The position numbers and the translations under genes are program-made. From Acidisoma cellulosilyticum (GTDB taxonomy: Bacteria > Pseudomonadota > Alphaproteobacteria > Acetobacterales > Acetobacteraceae), in contig NZ_JAESVA010000001.1 of NCBI RefSeq assembly GCF_020621385.1, forward strand, positions 372,001-436,000: a stretch of 64,000 nucleotides of DNA, read 5' to 3'. Below, in pieces: positions 26,327-34,724 of this stretch. Within the stretch, counting starts at the first letter, position 1, and each line of letters opens with the position of its first letter. The notes below the pieces were generated by a model. It searched no databases and had not been told where the DNA came from. It saw only the letters and a program-made list of their open reading frames with translations.

Positions 26327-27333
26327 CCGGCATCCTGCGGCAGCCACTGCACCTGGTCGATGCGGTCCGCCCCGGACGCGATCATCGCCAGACGGTCGAA
26401 GCCGAGCGCGATGCCGGCGGCAGGCGGCATCCCGTATTCCAGGGCCGCCAGAAAATCCTCATCCAGCGCCCAACCTTCCTCGCCATAGATCGCCCGCCGC
26501 CGTGCGCGATCTTCCATGAAGCGCGCCCGCTGCTCGGCCGCGTCCGTCAGTTCCACGAAGGCATTGGCGAGTTCCATGCCGCAGACGAAGAGTTCAAACC
26601 GTTCGGCGACGCGCGGATCTGAAGGGTCCCTGCGGGCGAGGGCCGCCTGCGCCGCCGGCCAATGGGTGAGGAAGGTGGGGTTGGCCTGGCCGATCGCGGG
26701 CTCCACCTTCGCGAGCAGGAGCCGGAAGAAAAGGTCCTCCCAATCCTCCCCTGCCCGCAGCTTTTCCCCCGCGGACGCGGCTAGGGCGGCTGCGTCCGCC
26801 GCCGTGCCGAGCAGATCGGCGCCGAGATAGCGCTGGAACGCGTCGGCGACCGTCAGATGTTCCATGTGTGACAGCTCTGTCGTGACCCCCTGAGACGTCA
26901 CCACCGGTGGCAACACGGCGCGCAGAAAGGCCGAGGTCTCAGCGATCAGATCATCCATGCCGGCGCCGGGATTGTACCATTCCAGCATGGTGAACTCGGC
27001 CGCGTGGCGGCGGCTGCCCTCCCCGTTTCGCCAGACACGGGCGAGCTGGAAGATAGGGCCAGCCCCCGCCACAAGCAGACGCTTCATGGCAAATTCGGGA
27101 CTGGTATGGAGGAAAAGCGGCGTGCGGCTGCCGTCGACCCCGATACGCTCCGTGCGGAAGGCCGAAAGATGGACCTCCTCCCCTGGCGCCGGCACCGCAT
27201 AGGGCGTCTCGACCTCGGTATAGCCGCGTGCCGCGAAGAAGGCGCGGGTCGCGGCAAGCAGCAGGGATCGCCGCCGCAGGAAGGGTTGCCGGGCGGCAAG
27301 GCTTTCAGGATGCCAGACGGGTAAGGAGGCCAT
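26323..27333 (-). CDS. epmA: EF-P lysine aminoacylase EpmA (GenX/PoxA/YjeA)
   Basis: Class-II lysyl-tRNA-synthetase-like enzyme without an anticodon domain; it attaches (beta-)lysine to elongation factor P. In the 336-residue protein, motif 1 region is ETPYAVPAPGEEVHL, motif 2 spans LHTSPEFAMKRLL and FQLARVWRNGE with EFTMLEWY, and motif 3 is GIALGFDRLAM. Neither efp nor epmB is in the window. The start lies 3 bases after the rhaK stop on the same strand, so it is probably transcribed from the rhamnose operon. Confidence 0.9.
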   Translation of the reverse strand: MASLPVWHPESLAARQPFLRRRSLLLAATRAFFAARGYTEVETPYAVPAPGEEVHLSAFRTERIGVDGSRTPLFLHTSPEFAMKRLLVAGAGPIFQLARVWRNGEGSRRHAAEFTMLEWYNPGAGMDDLIAETSAFLRAVLPPVVTSQGVTTELSHMEHLTVADAFQRYLGADLLGTAADAAALAASAGEKLRAGEDWEDLFFRLLLAKVEPAIGQANPTFLTHWPAAQAALARRDPSDPRVAERFELFVCGMELANAFVELTDAAEQRARFMEDRARRRAIYGEEGWALDEDFLAALEYGMPPAAGIALGFDRLAMIASGADRIDQVQWLPQDAG

Positions 27334-27336
27334 AAC

Positions 27337-28722
27337 CTAGCCGGTTAGCATTTCCCGCCAGCGATCACGATAGGCGCGGAGCGCATCGGCCTGCGGCAAT
27401 GCCTCAGACCCTGCCGCATGATGTTCCTTGGGCGGGATGAAGCCCGCCAGCCAAAGCACAGCCGCCGCGATACCGCCGCGTGTGCCGCTGGGCAACACCA
27501 CATCGGCCGGGCGCAGGCTGGCGAGCAGGCCCGGAAAAAGCGGATTGGCGGCGAAAGGCCCATCGACCAGGATGGCGCCCTGCGTGCCGAGATGATCGAG
27601 GATAAAATCGGCCATCAGCGCGCAATAAAGCGTCGCGAGGGCCGCGCGGCCGGCGGGCGACAGGCCCTCATCCGCGATCAGCTTGCCGTCCCGTCCCTGA
27701 CAGGGGCCGGCGAGGGCGAAGCTCGGCAGCGCCGTGGCTCCCGCCTGCAAGACCTCGGTGAGTGCGCCGATGTCTGGCGCGACGGCGCGACCGGCCTCTC
27801 CCGCTATCGCCGCATATTCCCGTCCACCCATGAAACGCGCCGTGGGTGTCGGCACGCCGAGTGCATCGACATTGGCGAGCATGTCCTCCGTCTCATGCAG
27901 AAGCGAGAGATCCGCGCCCTTGGCGAGAATGATGCACCAGGTCCCGCTGGAGATGACGGAGAAATTCTCGGCCGTATCGCGCGCAACGCGATGAGAGAGG
28001 TAGGAGGCGTTGGAATCGTGAATGCCACAGATGATCGAACAATTGTCTGGCAGACCGGTTGCCTCCGCGATCCCTACCCGCAAAGGCCCAAGCACCGCGC
28101 GTGCCGGCTGTATCGGCGGCATCAACGGCCCCCAGCCTTGCTGTGCCACCAGCGTGGAAAACCCTTCCGCAGCCGGATTCCAAAGATCGGTGTGGCAACC
28201 AAGCGAGGTCACTTCAGACGCCGCCACACCGCTCAACCGATAGGACCAATATTGCGGATAGGGCAGGATGTATTGCGTGCGGAAAAAAACATCCGGCAAC
28301 AAGCGCTGCACGGCGAAAATCTGCGTGCCGAGATTGAGCCCGGCAGGAAGCCCCGGCGACAAGGTTTCCGCAAAGCTTGGGCGCAATGCGCGATAATCAG
28401 GCAGGATCTTATCGTAGCAGCTATCTTCGTAATCGGGCGCGAGCAGCACTTCGCCGTCCCGTCCGACCAGAACCATGGCGGCACCATGCGCCACGGGTAC
28501 GATAGCGCGAATGCGATGCTTCTCGGATGCAGCCGTCAATTCGGCGATCAGCCAGGATTCGATGCCATGGACGTCAAGCTGCTTCGCGAAAGGCGCGACA
28601 TCTGCCGTAACGATCGCGGGCGACGGTCTCTCCACCGACCAGAAGGTCCGGCCCGTCTCTTCCACCAGCATCAGCTTGGCATTGGTCTTGCCGATATCGA
28701 TAACGGCCACCAGGGCAGACAT
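27337..28722 (-). CDS. rhaK: L-rhamnulokinase, RhaK type (FGGY kinase)
   Basis: Phosphorylates L-rhamnulose to rhamnulose 1-phosphate. A 461-residue FGGY/ASKHA kinase with phosphate-1 motif VIDIGKTNAKLMLVE at the N-terminus, IICGIHDSNASYL (catalytic Asp) and the adenosine-side VDGPFAANPLF. It matches the rhizobial RhaK group, in which the kinase is also needed for transport by the rhamnose ABC system. It follows rhaU after 6 bases, the last sugar gene of the operon. Confidence 0.88.
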   Translation of the reverse strand: MSALVAVIDIGKTNAKLMLVEETGRTFWSVERPSPAIVTADVAPFAKQLDVHGIESWLIAELTAASEKHRIRAIVPVAHGAAMVLVGRDGEVLLAPDYEDSCYDKILPDYRALRPSFAETLSPGLPAGLNLGTQIFAVQRLLPDVFFRTQYILPYPQYWSYRLSGVAASEVTSLGCHTDLWNPAAEGFSTLVAQQGWGPLMPPIQPARAVLGPLRVGIAEATGLPDNCSIICGIHDSNASYLSHRVARDTAENFSVISSGTWCIILAKGADLSLLHETEDMLANVDALGVPTPTARFMGGREYAAIAGEAGRAVAPDIGALTEVLQAGATALPSFALAGPCQGRDGKLIADEGLSPAGRAALATLYCALMADFILDHLGTQGAILVDGPFAANPLFPGLLASLRPADVVLPSGTRGGIAAAVLWLAGFIPPKEHHAAGSEALPQADALRAYRDRWREMLTG

Positions 28723-28728
28723 GGCAGA

Positions 28729-29043
28729 TCAATCCAGGTGAAAGACAGGGGTTAGCGGCACCACAACCGGCGATGAATCGGGATTGGTCGCCATGATATC
28801 GCCCATGTGTTTCCACCAGCGCTGCATCACCGCATGGGCCGGAAGCTCTGCCATGCGGTGATCCACATTCCGGCGCAGGACCGCGAACAGGGCGTGGGTC
28901 TCGGGATCCAGAAAGATCGAATAATCGCTGATCCCGGCTTCATGCAGCAGCGCCACCAGATCCGGCCAGATCTCATCATGCCGGCGCGTATATTCTGCCG
29001 CCTGACCTGGATTGAGCTGCATGCGGAAAGCGATCTGTTCCAT
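28729..29043 (-). CDS. rhaU: L-rhamnose mutarotase
   Basis: Interconverts alpha and beta rhamnose. The 104-residue length equals that of the E. coli enzyme (RhaM/YiiL). Family residues: [20 protein letters not shown] with the catalytic His, [15 protein letters not shown] and the C-terminal [20 protein letters not shown] at 29043 chosen; the frame is open upstream inside rhaQ but has no family sequence there. Called rhaU by the rhizobial order rhaRSTPQUK, which this locus reproduces. Confidence 0.93.
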   Translation of the reverse strand: MEQIAFRMQLNPGQAAEYTRRHDEIWPDLVALLHEAGISDYSIFLDPETHALFAVLRRNVDHRMAELPAHAVMQRWWKHMGDIMATNPDSSPVVVPLTPVFHLD

Positions 29044-29054
29044 TCCTATCGCCC

Positions 29055-30059
29055 CTAATGCCGCCGGCGCCGGCCGGAATAGCCAACGATGGAGGAGAGG
29101 GCCACGACCCCGATCAGCAAGCCGCCGGTGACGATGGCCAGCACGATACCCGGCACATTGAGCAGCGAGAGCCCAAAGGTCACAAGACCGATGAGCAGGG
29201 CAGAGAGCACGACGCCGAGAATGGAGCCCTGACCGCCATCGATGGAAATGCCGCCGAGGATCACCATGGTGATGACCTCCAACTCCCATCCCGTCGCGAT
29301 GGAGGGGCGGGTGGAGCCGAGGCGGGAGGTCAGCAGCACCGACGCCAAACCCGAGACCGCGCCGAGGAGCACAAAAATCCAGAACTTGTAGGCATCCACG
29401 CGAATACCCGAGAGGCGGGCCGCCACCGGATTGGCCCCGATCGCGAAAATGCGCCGGCCGATCACCGTCGTATGCAGGACAATGGCGAAGACGATGGCGA
29501 GGGCCGCGAACAGCACCAGCTCGAAGGACACCGGTCCCCAGACATAGCCCTGGCCGAAATAGGCGAAGTCCGGCTTATAGGATTTCAGCACGCCGTCGCC
29601 GATGACGGCATAGGCGATACCGCGAAACAGGCTGAGCGTGCCGATGGTCGCGACGATGGAGGGAACACGGAAGACCGTGACCAGGACGCCGTTGATCCCA
29701 CCCGCGAAGACCCCGACGACGATACCGGTGACGCAGACCATAGGCGTGCCGAACCCGGCCTTGGCAACAAGACCCATCAGCACCGAGGCCATGGCCATCG
29801 TGCTGCCCACGGAAATATCGATCTCACCGGCGATGATCAGCAACGCCATGGGCAGCGCCATGATGGCGCGTTCGGTGAAGTTGAAGCTGGCGTCGGACAG
29901 CGTCCAGGGGCTCAGAAAATAGGGCGAGAGTTTCGTATTGAGCAGGAAGTCGGCGATGACGACGAGGCCGAGCAGCGTTTCCCAGCGCAGCAGTCGTCGC
30001 CAGGTGAAAGGTTTGGACGTCGTCCTGCGCGTCGGCACGGAGGAAGAGAGCGTGCTCAT
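29055..30059 (-). CDS. rhaQ: Rhamnose ABC transporter permease RhaQ
   Basis: A 334-residue permease of the ribose/xylose type (BPD_transp_2) with about ten helices. Visible are [36 protein letters not shown] and [20 protein letters not shown] near the EAA-like coupling region. It starts in an ATGA overlap with rhaP. With RhaP it forms the heterodimeric channel of the importer. Confidence 0.9.
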   Translation of the reverse strand: MSTLSSSVPTRRTTSKPFTWRRLLRWETLLGLVVIADFLLNTKLSPYFLSPWTLSDASFNFTERAIMALPMALLIIAGEIDISVGSTMAMASVLMGLVAKAGFGTPMVCVTGIVVGVFAGGINGVLVTVFRVPSIVATIGTLSLFRGIAYAVIGDGVLKSYKPDFAYFGQGYVWGPVSFELVLFAALAIVFAIVLHTTVIGRRIFAIGANPVAARLSGIRVDAYKFWIFVLLGAVSGLASVLLTSRLGSTRPSIATGWELEVITMVILGGISIDGGQGSILGVVLSALLIGLVTFGLSLLNVPGIVLAIVTGGLLIGVVALSSIVGYSGRRRRH

Positions 30060-31054
30060 GACGATGCCTCCGCGCGCTCAAGTATCTTGCGGCCATGGTT
30101 CTTGCGATAGCTGCCCGCGTTCAGGATGACGGCGACGGTGATGACGAAGCCGCTGACGGCCATCTGAAAAAACGGGGAAATGCCGACGACCGGCAGGGCG
30201 TTCTTGATGATGCCCAGAAACAACCCGCCGATGACGACGCCGACAACCCCGCCGACACCGCCGGTGATGGAGACGCCGCCGATGACGCAGGCCGCGATGA
30301 CCTGAAGCTCGAAGCCCGAGGCGACATCGGTATAGGCGACCGCGAAGCGCGCAACCCACAGATATCCGGCCAGACCGGCAATGGCCCCCGAGAGCACGAA
30401 GGCAAGGCATTGCATGCGGCCGACATCGATACCGGCGTAACCGGCCGCATTCGGATTATTGCCGGCGGCATAAAGGTTACGACCCGAAACCGTATAGCGC
30501 AGAAACAGCCAGGCCAGCACCGCGACCAGCAAGCCAATCCAGCTCAACACGGAAATGCCGAGAATGGGAAAGCGCACGAAACTGAGGAAGAAGGGGGACA
30601 TCTGGCCGCTATTCACCCAGGCGCCGCCGGAGACGAGATAGACGCAACCGCGATAGACCGACAGCGTGCCGAGCGTCACGACGATGGACGGGATACGGAC
30701 CTTCCAGACCAGAAGCCCGTTGAACAGGCCAAGGGCCGCGCCCATGACAATCGCGATCACGAGGACGGGCAGAATACCCGCACCCGGATAATGCGCGTTG
30801 AACAGAGCGACGACCATGCCGGTCAGTGCCGCATTGGCCGCGACCGACAGATCAACACCGCGGGTGAGCAGCACGAACATCTCCCCCACTGCCAGCATGA
30901 TCAGCAGCGCCGTGTCATCGACCAAGGACTTGAGATTGTCGATGACCAGGAAACGCGGAAAGGCGATGGTAACGAGAGCGAGCAGAAGTAAAGTCAGCAG
31001 GCCGAGGCCTACCTCATGCGGCAATCCGCGGCGGACACCAATAAGCTTAAGCAT
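30056..31054 (-). CDS. rhaP: Rhamnose ABC transporter permease RhaP
   Basis: A 332-residue permease of the same family as RhaQ: AVGEMFVLLTRGVDLSVAAN, VTLGTLSVYRGCVYLVSGG and VIAACVIGGVSITGGVGGVV. Its start overlaps the end of rhaT by 8 bases and its end overlaps rhaQ by 4. About ten hydrophobic segments. Named by gene order; P and Q cannot be separated by function from sequence. Confidence 0.9.
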   Translation of the reverse strand: MLKLIGVRRGLPHEVGLGLLTLLLLALVTIAFPRFLVIDNLKSLVDDTALLIMLAVGEMFVLLTRGVDLSVAANAALTGMVVALFNAHYPGAGILPVLVIAIVMGAALGLFNGLLVWKVRIPSIVVTLGTLSVYRGCVYLVSGGAWVNSGQMSPFFLSFVRFPILGISVLSWIGLLVAVLAWLFLRYTVSGRNLYAAGNNPNAAGYAGIDVGRMQCLAFVLSGAIAGLAGYLWVARFAVAYTDVASGFELQVIAACVIGGVSITGGVGGVVGVVIGGLFLGIIKNALPVVGISPFFQMAVSGFVITVAVILNAGSYRKNHGRKILERAEASS

Positions 31055-32531
31055 CGGTTGCTGCCTTCACAATGCTTTCGGGGGTCGCTTCCGCGCGCGT
31101 GAATGTCGCGCGCAGCCGGCCGCGTCGCATGACAAGAATACGGTCCGCCATGCCCATGACCTCGGGAAGTTCGGAGGAGACCATGATGATGCCAAGGCCT
31201 TGGGCCACCATTTCCCCCATCAGGCGATAGACGGCAGTCTTGGCGCCGACATCGATACCCTTGGTCGGCTCATCCATGATGAGCACGCGTGGATTGGTAG
31301 CCAGCCATTTGGCGATGACGACTTTCTGCTGATTGCCGCCGGAGAGTTCCTCCAGCCGCTGGCTGACGCCAGACGTCTTGATCTGCAGCTGCGTCACGTA
31401 ATCCTCGGCCAGCGCACGCTCGTCCGAACGGCGCATGAAACCCTTATGCGACAGATGCGACAGCGACGGCAGCGCGATATTGCTGGTGATGGGAAAGCGC
31501 AGAATGCCGCCCTGAATCTGCCGGTCTTCCGGCACATAGGCGATACCGGCGCCGATGGCATCTTCCGGCGCTTTGATGGTGAGACGGCGCCCTTCCAGAT
31601 TGATCTCGCCATGGTCGGCGCGCGTCAGGCCGAAAATCGCCTGCATCACCTCGCTGCGCCCGGCACCGACGAGGCCGTAGACGCCGAGGATTTCACCGCG
31701 CTTAAGGCCGAAGCTGACATCGGCGAATTCCTCGCCGCGCGACAGCCCTTCGACACGGAACAGTTCCTCGCCGATCGGGACGGTAGTTTTCGGAAAGATC
31801 TGATCGACCGAACGGCCGACCATCATGGCGATGAGCTGATCGCGGGAGACATCGCGGATCAGCCCCTGCCCCACCGCCGCACCGTCGCGGAAGACCGCGA
31901 AGCGATCAGCGACATCGAAAATTTCCTCGAACTTATGGCTGATGAACAGTATGGCGCGGCCTTCCGCCTTCAGCCGCCGCACGATCGTGAACAGCTCCTC
32001 CACCTCGCGATGCGACAAGGCGGCCGTCGGCTCATCCATGATGACGATGCGGGCCTCGTTGGAGAGCGCGCGGGCGATTTGCACCAGATGCTTCTGCGCC
32101 ACGCTCAATTGCCGCATGGGCATGCGCGGATCGATGCGCGGATCGAGTTCTGCCAAAATGACGCGAGCGCGTTCGCGCATCGTCGCCCAATCAACCATGC
32201 CGCGTTTGCGCGGCCGGTCGGTGACGAAGATATTCTCGGCGACCGAAAGATCGTCGAAAACAACCGCTTCCTGGTGAATGGCGCTGATGCCGAGACGACC
32301 GGCATTGTCGGCCGAGCCGATATGCACGGGTTCGCCGTTGAAGCGGATATCGCCGCCATCGGCGTGATGCACGCCCGTCAGAATCTTCACGAGCGTTGAC
32401 TTGCCGGCGCCGTTTTCGCCGATCAGCGCGGTGACTTCACCGGGATAGAGGTCAATCTCACCCTTCACCAAAGCGCGCACGCCGGCGAAGGATTTGGTGA
32501 CGCCTGCCAGGCTGAGTATCGGTTCGCTCAT
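31047..32531 (-). CDS. rhaT: Rhamnose ABC transporter ATPase RhaT
   Basis: A 494-residue sugar-import ATPase with two nucleotide-binding halves (RbsA/XylG type). First half: Walker A GENGAGKST, signature LSVAQ, Walker B RIVIMDEPTAALS. Second half: degenerate Walker region GLVGAGRSE, signature LSGGNQQKVVIAKWL, and VLIMDEPTKGIDVG. The ATG at 32531 has AAGGTGG eight bases before it and is preferred to 32549. A palindrome separates it from rhaS. Confidence 0.92.
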   Translation of the reverse strand: MSEPILSLAGVTKSFAGVRALVKGEIDLYPGEVTALIGENGAGKSTLVKILTGVHHADGGDIRFNGEPVHIGSADNAGRLGISAIHQEAVVFDDLSVAENIFVTDRPRKRGMVDWATMRERARVILAELDPRIDPRMPMRQLSVAQKHLVQIARALSNEARIVIMDEPTAALSHREVEELFTIVRRLKAEGRAILFISHKFEEIFDVADRFAVFRDGAAVGQGLIRDVSRDQLIAMMVGRSVDQIFPKTTVPIGEELFRVEGLSRGEEFADVSFGLKRGEILGVYGLVGAGRSEVMQAIFGLTRADHGEINLEGRRLTIKAPEDAIGAGIAYVPEDRQIQGGILRFPITSNIALPSLSHLSHKGFMRRSDERALAEDYVTQLQIKTSGVSQRLEELSGGNQQKVVIAKWLATNPRVLIMDEPTKGIDVGAKTAVYRLMGEMVAQGLGIIMVSSELPEVMGMADRILVMRRGRLRATFTRAEATPESIVKAATDA

Positions 32532-32595
32532 GCGAGCATCCACCTTCATTTGTCATGCGCGGGGTCAGTCTGCGCATCTACTTGACCGAGTAGAT

Positions 32596-32614
32596 CCCCG
32601 GGCCAGGCCCGGGG
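32596..32614 (-). terminator. Intra-operon hairpin between rhaS and rhaT
   Basis: CCCCGGGCCAGGCCCGGGG is a near-perfect 19-base palindrome 22 bases after the rhaS stop. No U-run follows, so a partial terminator or an mRNA-stabilising stem that leaves rhaS in excess over the membrane genes is likely, as with other binding-protein operons. The surrounding bases 32560-32590 share words (TGTCATGCGCGGG, GCGCATCTAC) with the interior of the MITE-like element at 62492-62692. Confidence 0.5.
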
Positions 32615-32636
32615 ACGACACCAATCAAAACGCGAC

Positions 32637-33644
32637 TTAGAAGATCTTCGCGAATTGCTCGACGTTCGACTTGTCGTACGTGAAGGGCACGGCCATCGCA
32701 CCCACACCATTCGCGTCGAAGGTAATCTTGCCCATGCGGCCGTCCGGCAGGCTGTTGCCCGGTCCCTTGGCCCCATTGACGAGATCGACCGCGACATAAG
32801 TCGTGGCATAGCCCAGATCGATCGGATTCCAGATCGCAAAGCTCTTGATGGAACCGGCTTCGACATGGCCTGCGCATTCGGACGGCAGGCCGAGGCCGGT
32901 GACATAGACCTGGCCGACCTTCTTCGCGTCTTCCACGGCCTTGGCGCTGGCAACGATGCCGACGGAGCTGGGCGAGACGATGACCTTAAGGTCCGGATAC
33001 TTCTGCAGCAGCGCCGTCGCTTCGCGGTAGCTGTCATCGGCCAGATCATTGCCGTAGACGGTGGAGACAAGATCAAGCCCGGGATACTGGGGCAGATACT
33101 TCTTCATCACCGCGATCCACGCATTCTGGTTCGTCGATGTCGGCGTCGCGGAGACGATGGCGAACTTGCCCTTCCCGTCCGGCGCGGCGGCGGCAGCCAG
33201 CTTGTCCAGCGCCTGGCCGATCAGCTCATCGGAGGAAGGGGCCACATGGACAATGCGACCGTCCTGGCCGACCGAGGAATCATAGGAAATGACCTTGATG
33301 CCCCGAGCCATGGCGCGCTTGCAGATGGGCACCAGTGCGTCCGGGTCATTGGCAGAGATCGCGATGGCATCGACATGCTGATCGATCAGCGACTGGATGA
33401 CTTCGATCTGGCCTTCCGCCGTGGTCGAGGTCGGGCCGGTGAAGATGATCTTCACATTGCCAATCTGCTTGGCAGCCTCTTCCGCACCCTTGTCAACGGC
33501 AACGAAGAAGCCGTTGCCGAGCGACTTCGCGACCAGACCGACACGAATTTCGCCGGCCGCGCGTGCCGAGCGGGCAAATCCCGCCGGGATGGCGGCCGCA
33601 CCCAAAGCGGCGGCGGTCGTCTTGATAAATCCTCTACGGTCCAT
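32637..33644 (-). CDS. rhaS: Rhamnose ABC transporter substrate-binding protein RhaS
   Basis: Periplasmic binding protein of the Peripla_BP_4 (RbsB-like) family, 335 residues. The N-terminus has a twin-arginine-like signal (RRGFIK, then a hydrophobic run ending ARSARAA). The mature start IRVGLVAKSLGNGFFVAVDK and AIAISANDPDALVPICKRA are typical of sugar-binding members. Two in-frame ATGs exist (33650, 33644); the ribosome site touches the first, so the second is used. RhaS also has a regulatory-independent transport role in rhizobia, where it is needed for rhamnose uptake. Confidence 0.9.
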   Translation of the reverse strand: MDRRGFIKTTAAALGAAAIPAGFARSARAAGEIRVGLVAKSLGNGFFVAVDKGAEEAAKQIGNVKIIFTGPTSTTAEGQIEVIQSLIDQHVDAIAISANDPDALVPICKRAMARGIKVISYDSSVGQDGRIVHVAPSSDELIGQALDKLAAAAAPDGKGKFAIVSATPTSTNQNAWIAVMKKYLPQYPGLDLVSTVYGNDLADDSYREATALLQKYPDLKVIVSPSSVGIVASAKAVEDAKKVGQVYVTGLGLPSECAGHVEAGSIKSFAIWNPIDLGYATTYVAVDLVNGAKGPGNSLPDGRMGKITFDANGVGAMAVPFTYDKSNVEQFAKIF

Positions 33645-33650
33645 GATCAT

Positions 33651-33657
33651 TCCTCCC
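33651..33657 (-). promoter_or_regulatory. Ribosome binding site deciding the rhaS start
   Basis: GGGAGGA directly abuts the ATG at 33650 but lies six bases from the ATG at 33644. Only the second gives normal spacing, so RhaS most likely starts MDRRGFIK. Confidence 0.75.
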
Positions 33658-33709
33658 TTTATTGTTTCGACGTTTTGCCGTCGTTTAGGCGATCATCTTG
33701 TGGCGATTA

Positions 33710-34549
33710 CTAGGCGACGTGCAACAATCCTTTTCCCACGGGCTCGGCGCCCGCTTCGTCCGGTTCCACCACGATCGTTTCTATGCCGGCCGAGCGCAGA
33801 ACCTCCAAATCCTCCGCAGCCGCCCCGCTATCGGTGATCACGGTTGTGATCCGCGAAAGTGGCGCGACGACCATCGAAGAACGCTGGCGCAGCTTGCGGC
33901 TGTCCGCCAGAATAACAAGCTTTTCGGCGCATTCCAGCAGTTTGATCTGCGCCTGAACGATGAGCGGATCGGTCTCCATCATGCCGAAGCTATTGAGCCC
34001 GTAGCAGCCGGTCAGCAGCACCCGGCCCCAGAAATGTTTTGTCGTGTCATGATCGAAAGGGCTCAACACGATATTCTGCTGCGGATAGATGGTGCCGCCG
34101 GGAATGGTGATCCGGTGGCGATTGTCCTGCATCAGCTCAGACGCCAGCGAAAAGGAATTCGTCAGAATATCGAGTTTCAGCTCACCCAGAAATTCCACAA
34201 GCCGATAGGTTGTCGTGCCGCCATTGATGACGACACTATCGCCAACCTCCAGCAGGCCCGCGGCAGCGCGCGCGATGGCGCGCTTTTCAGCGAAGCAGAC
34301 ACGCTCTTCCGTCGCGAAATGCACGGCGCCGAGATGGGCCTGGTGGCGTGGCCGCAAAGCCTCCGCCCCGCCGCGCACGCGGCGCACCTCCCCCCGATCG
34401 GCCATGGCCGCGATGTCGCGCCGGATGGTGGCTTCGGAAGCCACCAGCAGCTCGACAAGCTCCGTCACCGAGACGACCGAACGGTCCTCGACCAGATTCA
34501 GGATGATACGATGGCGCTCGCGCTCAAGCACGGACGGTTGTTTCCCCAT
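33710..34549 (-). CDS. rhaR: DeoR-family regulator of rhamnose genes
   Basis: A 279-residue DeoR/GlpR repressor. The N-terminal helix-turn-helix is VTELVELLVASEATIRRDIAAM (quoted here in part: SEATIRRDIAAM), followed by the family link RRVRGGAEAL. The C-terminal sugar-phosphate-sensing domain has VVINGGTTTYRLVEFL and ADSRKLRQRSSMVV. In Rhizobium leguminosarum RhaR is the DeoR regulator of the same operon. ATG 34549 is chosen because DeoR proteins begin about ten residues before the first helix; 34582 is also open. Divergent from rhaD. Confidence 0.85.
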   Translation of the reverse strand: MGKQPSVLERERHRIILNLVEDRSVVSVTELVELLVASEATIRRDIAAMADRGEVRRVRGGAEALRPRHQAHLGAVHFATEERVCFAEKRAIARAAAGLLEVGDSVVINGGTTTYRLVEFLGELKLDILTNSFSLASELMQDNRHRITIPGGTIYPQQNIVLSPFDHDTTKHFWGRVLLTGCYGLNSFGMMETDPLIVQAQIKLLECAEKLVILADSRKLRQRSSMVVAPLSRITTVITDSGAAAEDLEVLRSAGIETIVVEPDEAGAEPVGKGLLHVA

Positions 34550-34582
34550 TGGTTGACCGCAGAAAGCGTCAGAAACGCGCAT

Positions 34583-34724
34583 CCGTCAAGCATCTTCTTT
34601 CAGATAATGATCGTTTTTTATCGAAGATGGTTGATCATGAGCGAAGATGGGGTTAGGAGAACCAGAACGCCAAGCGGAAACCGGCCGCATCTACCGGTGA
34701 AAAGCGGACCAGCGGGAGGATCGA
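34583..34724. promoter_or_regulatory. Divergent rhaR-rhaD control region
   Basis: An AT-richer 142-base stretch between the two operons. CGAAGATGG occurs twice in direct orientation (34622-34630 and 34642-34650), 20 bases apart, i.e. about two helical turns, as expected of tandem operator half sites. A poly-T run with ATCGTTTTTTATCG lies just before. GGGAGGA at the end serves rhaD. Likely RhaR operators and two promoters; exact boxes cannot be fixed by eye. Confidence 0.5.
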
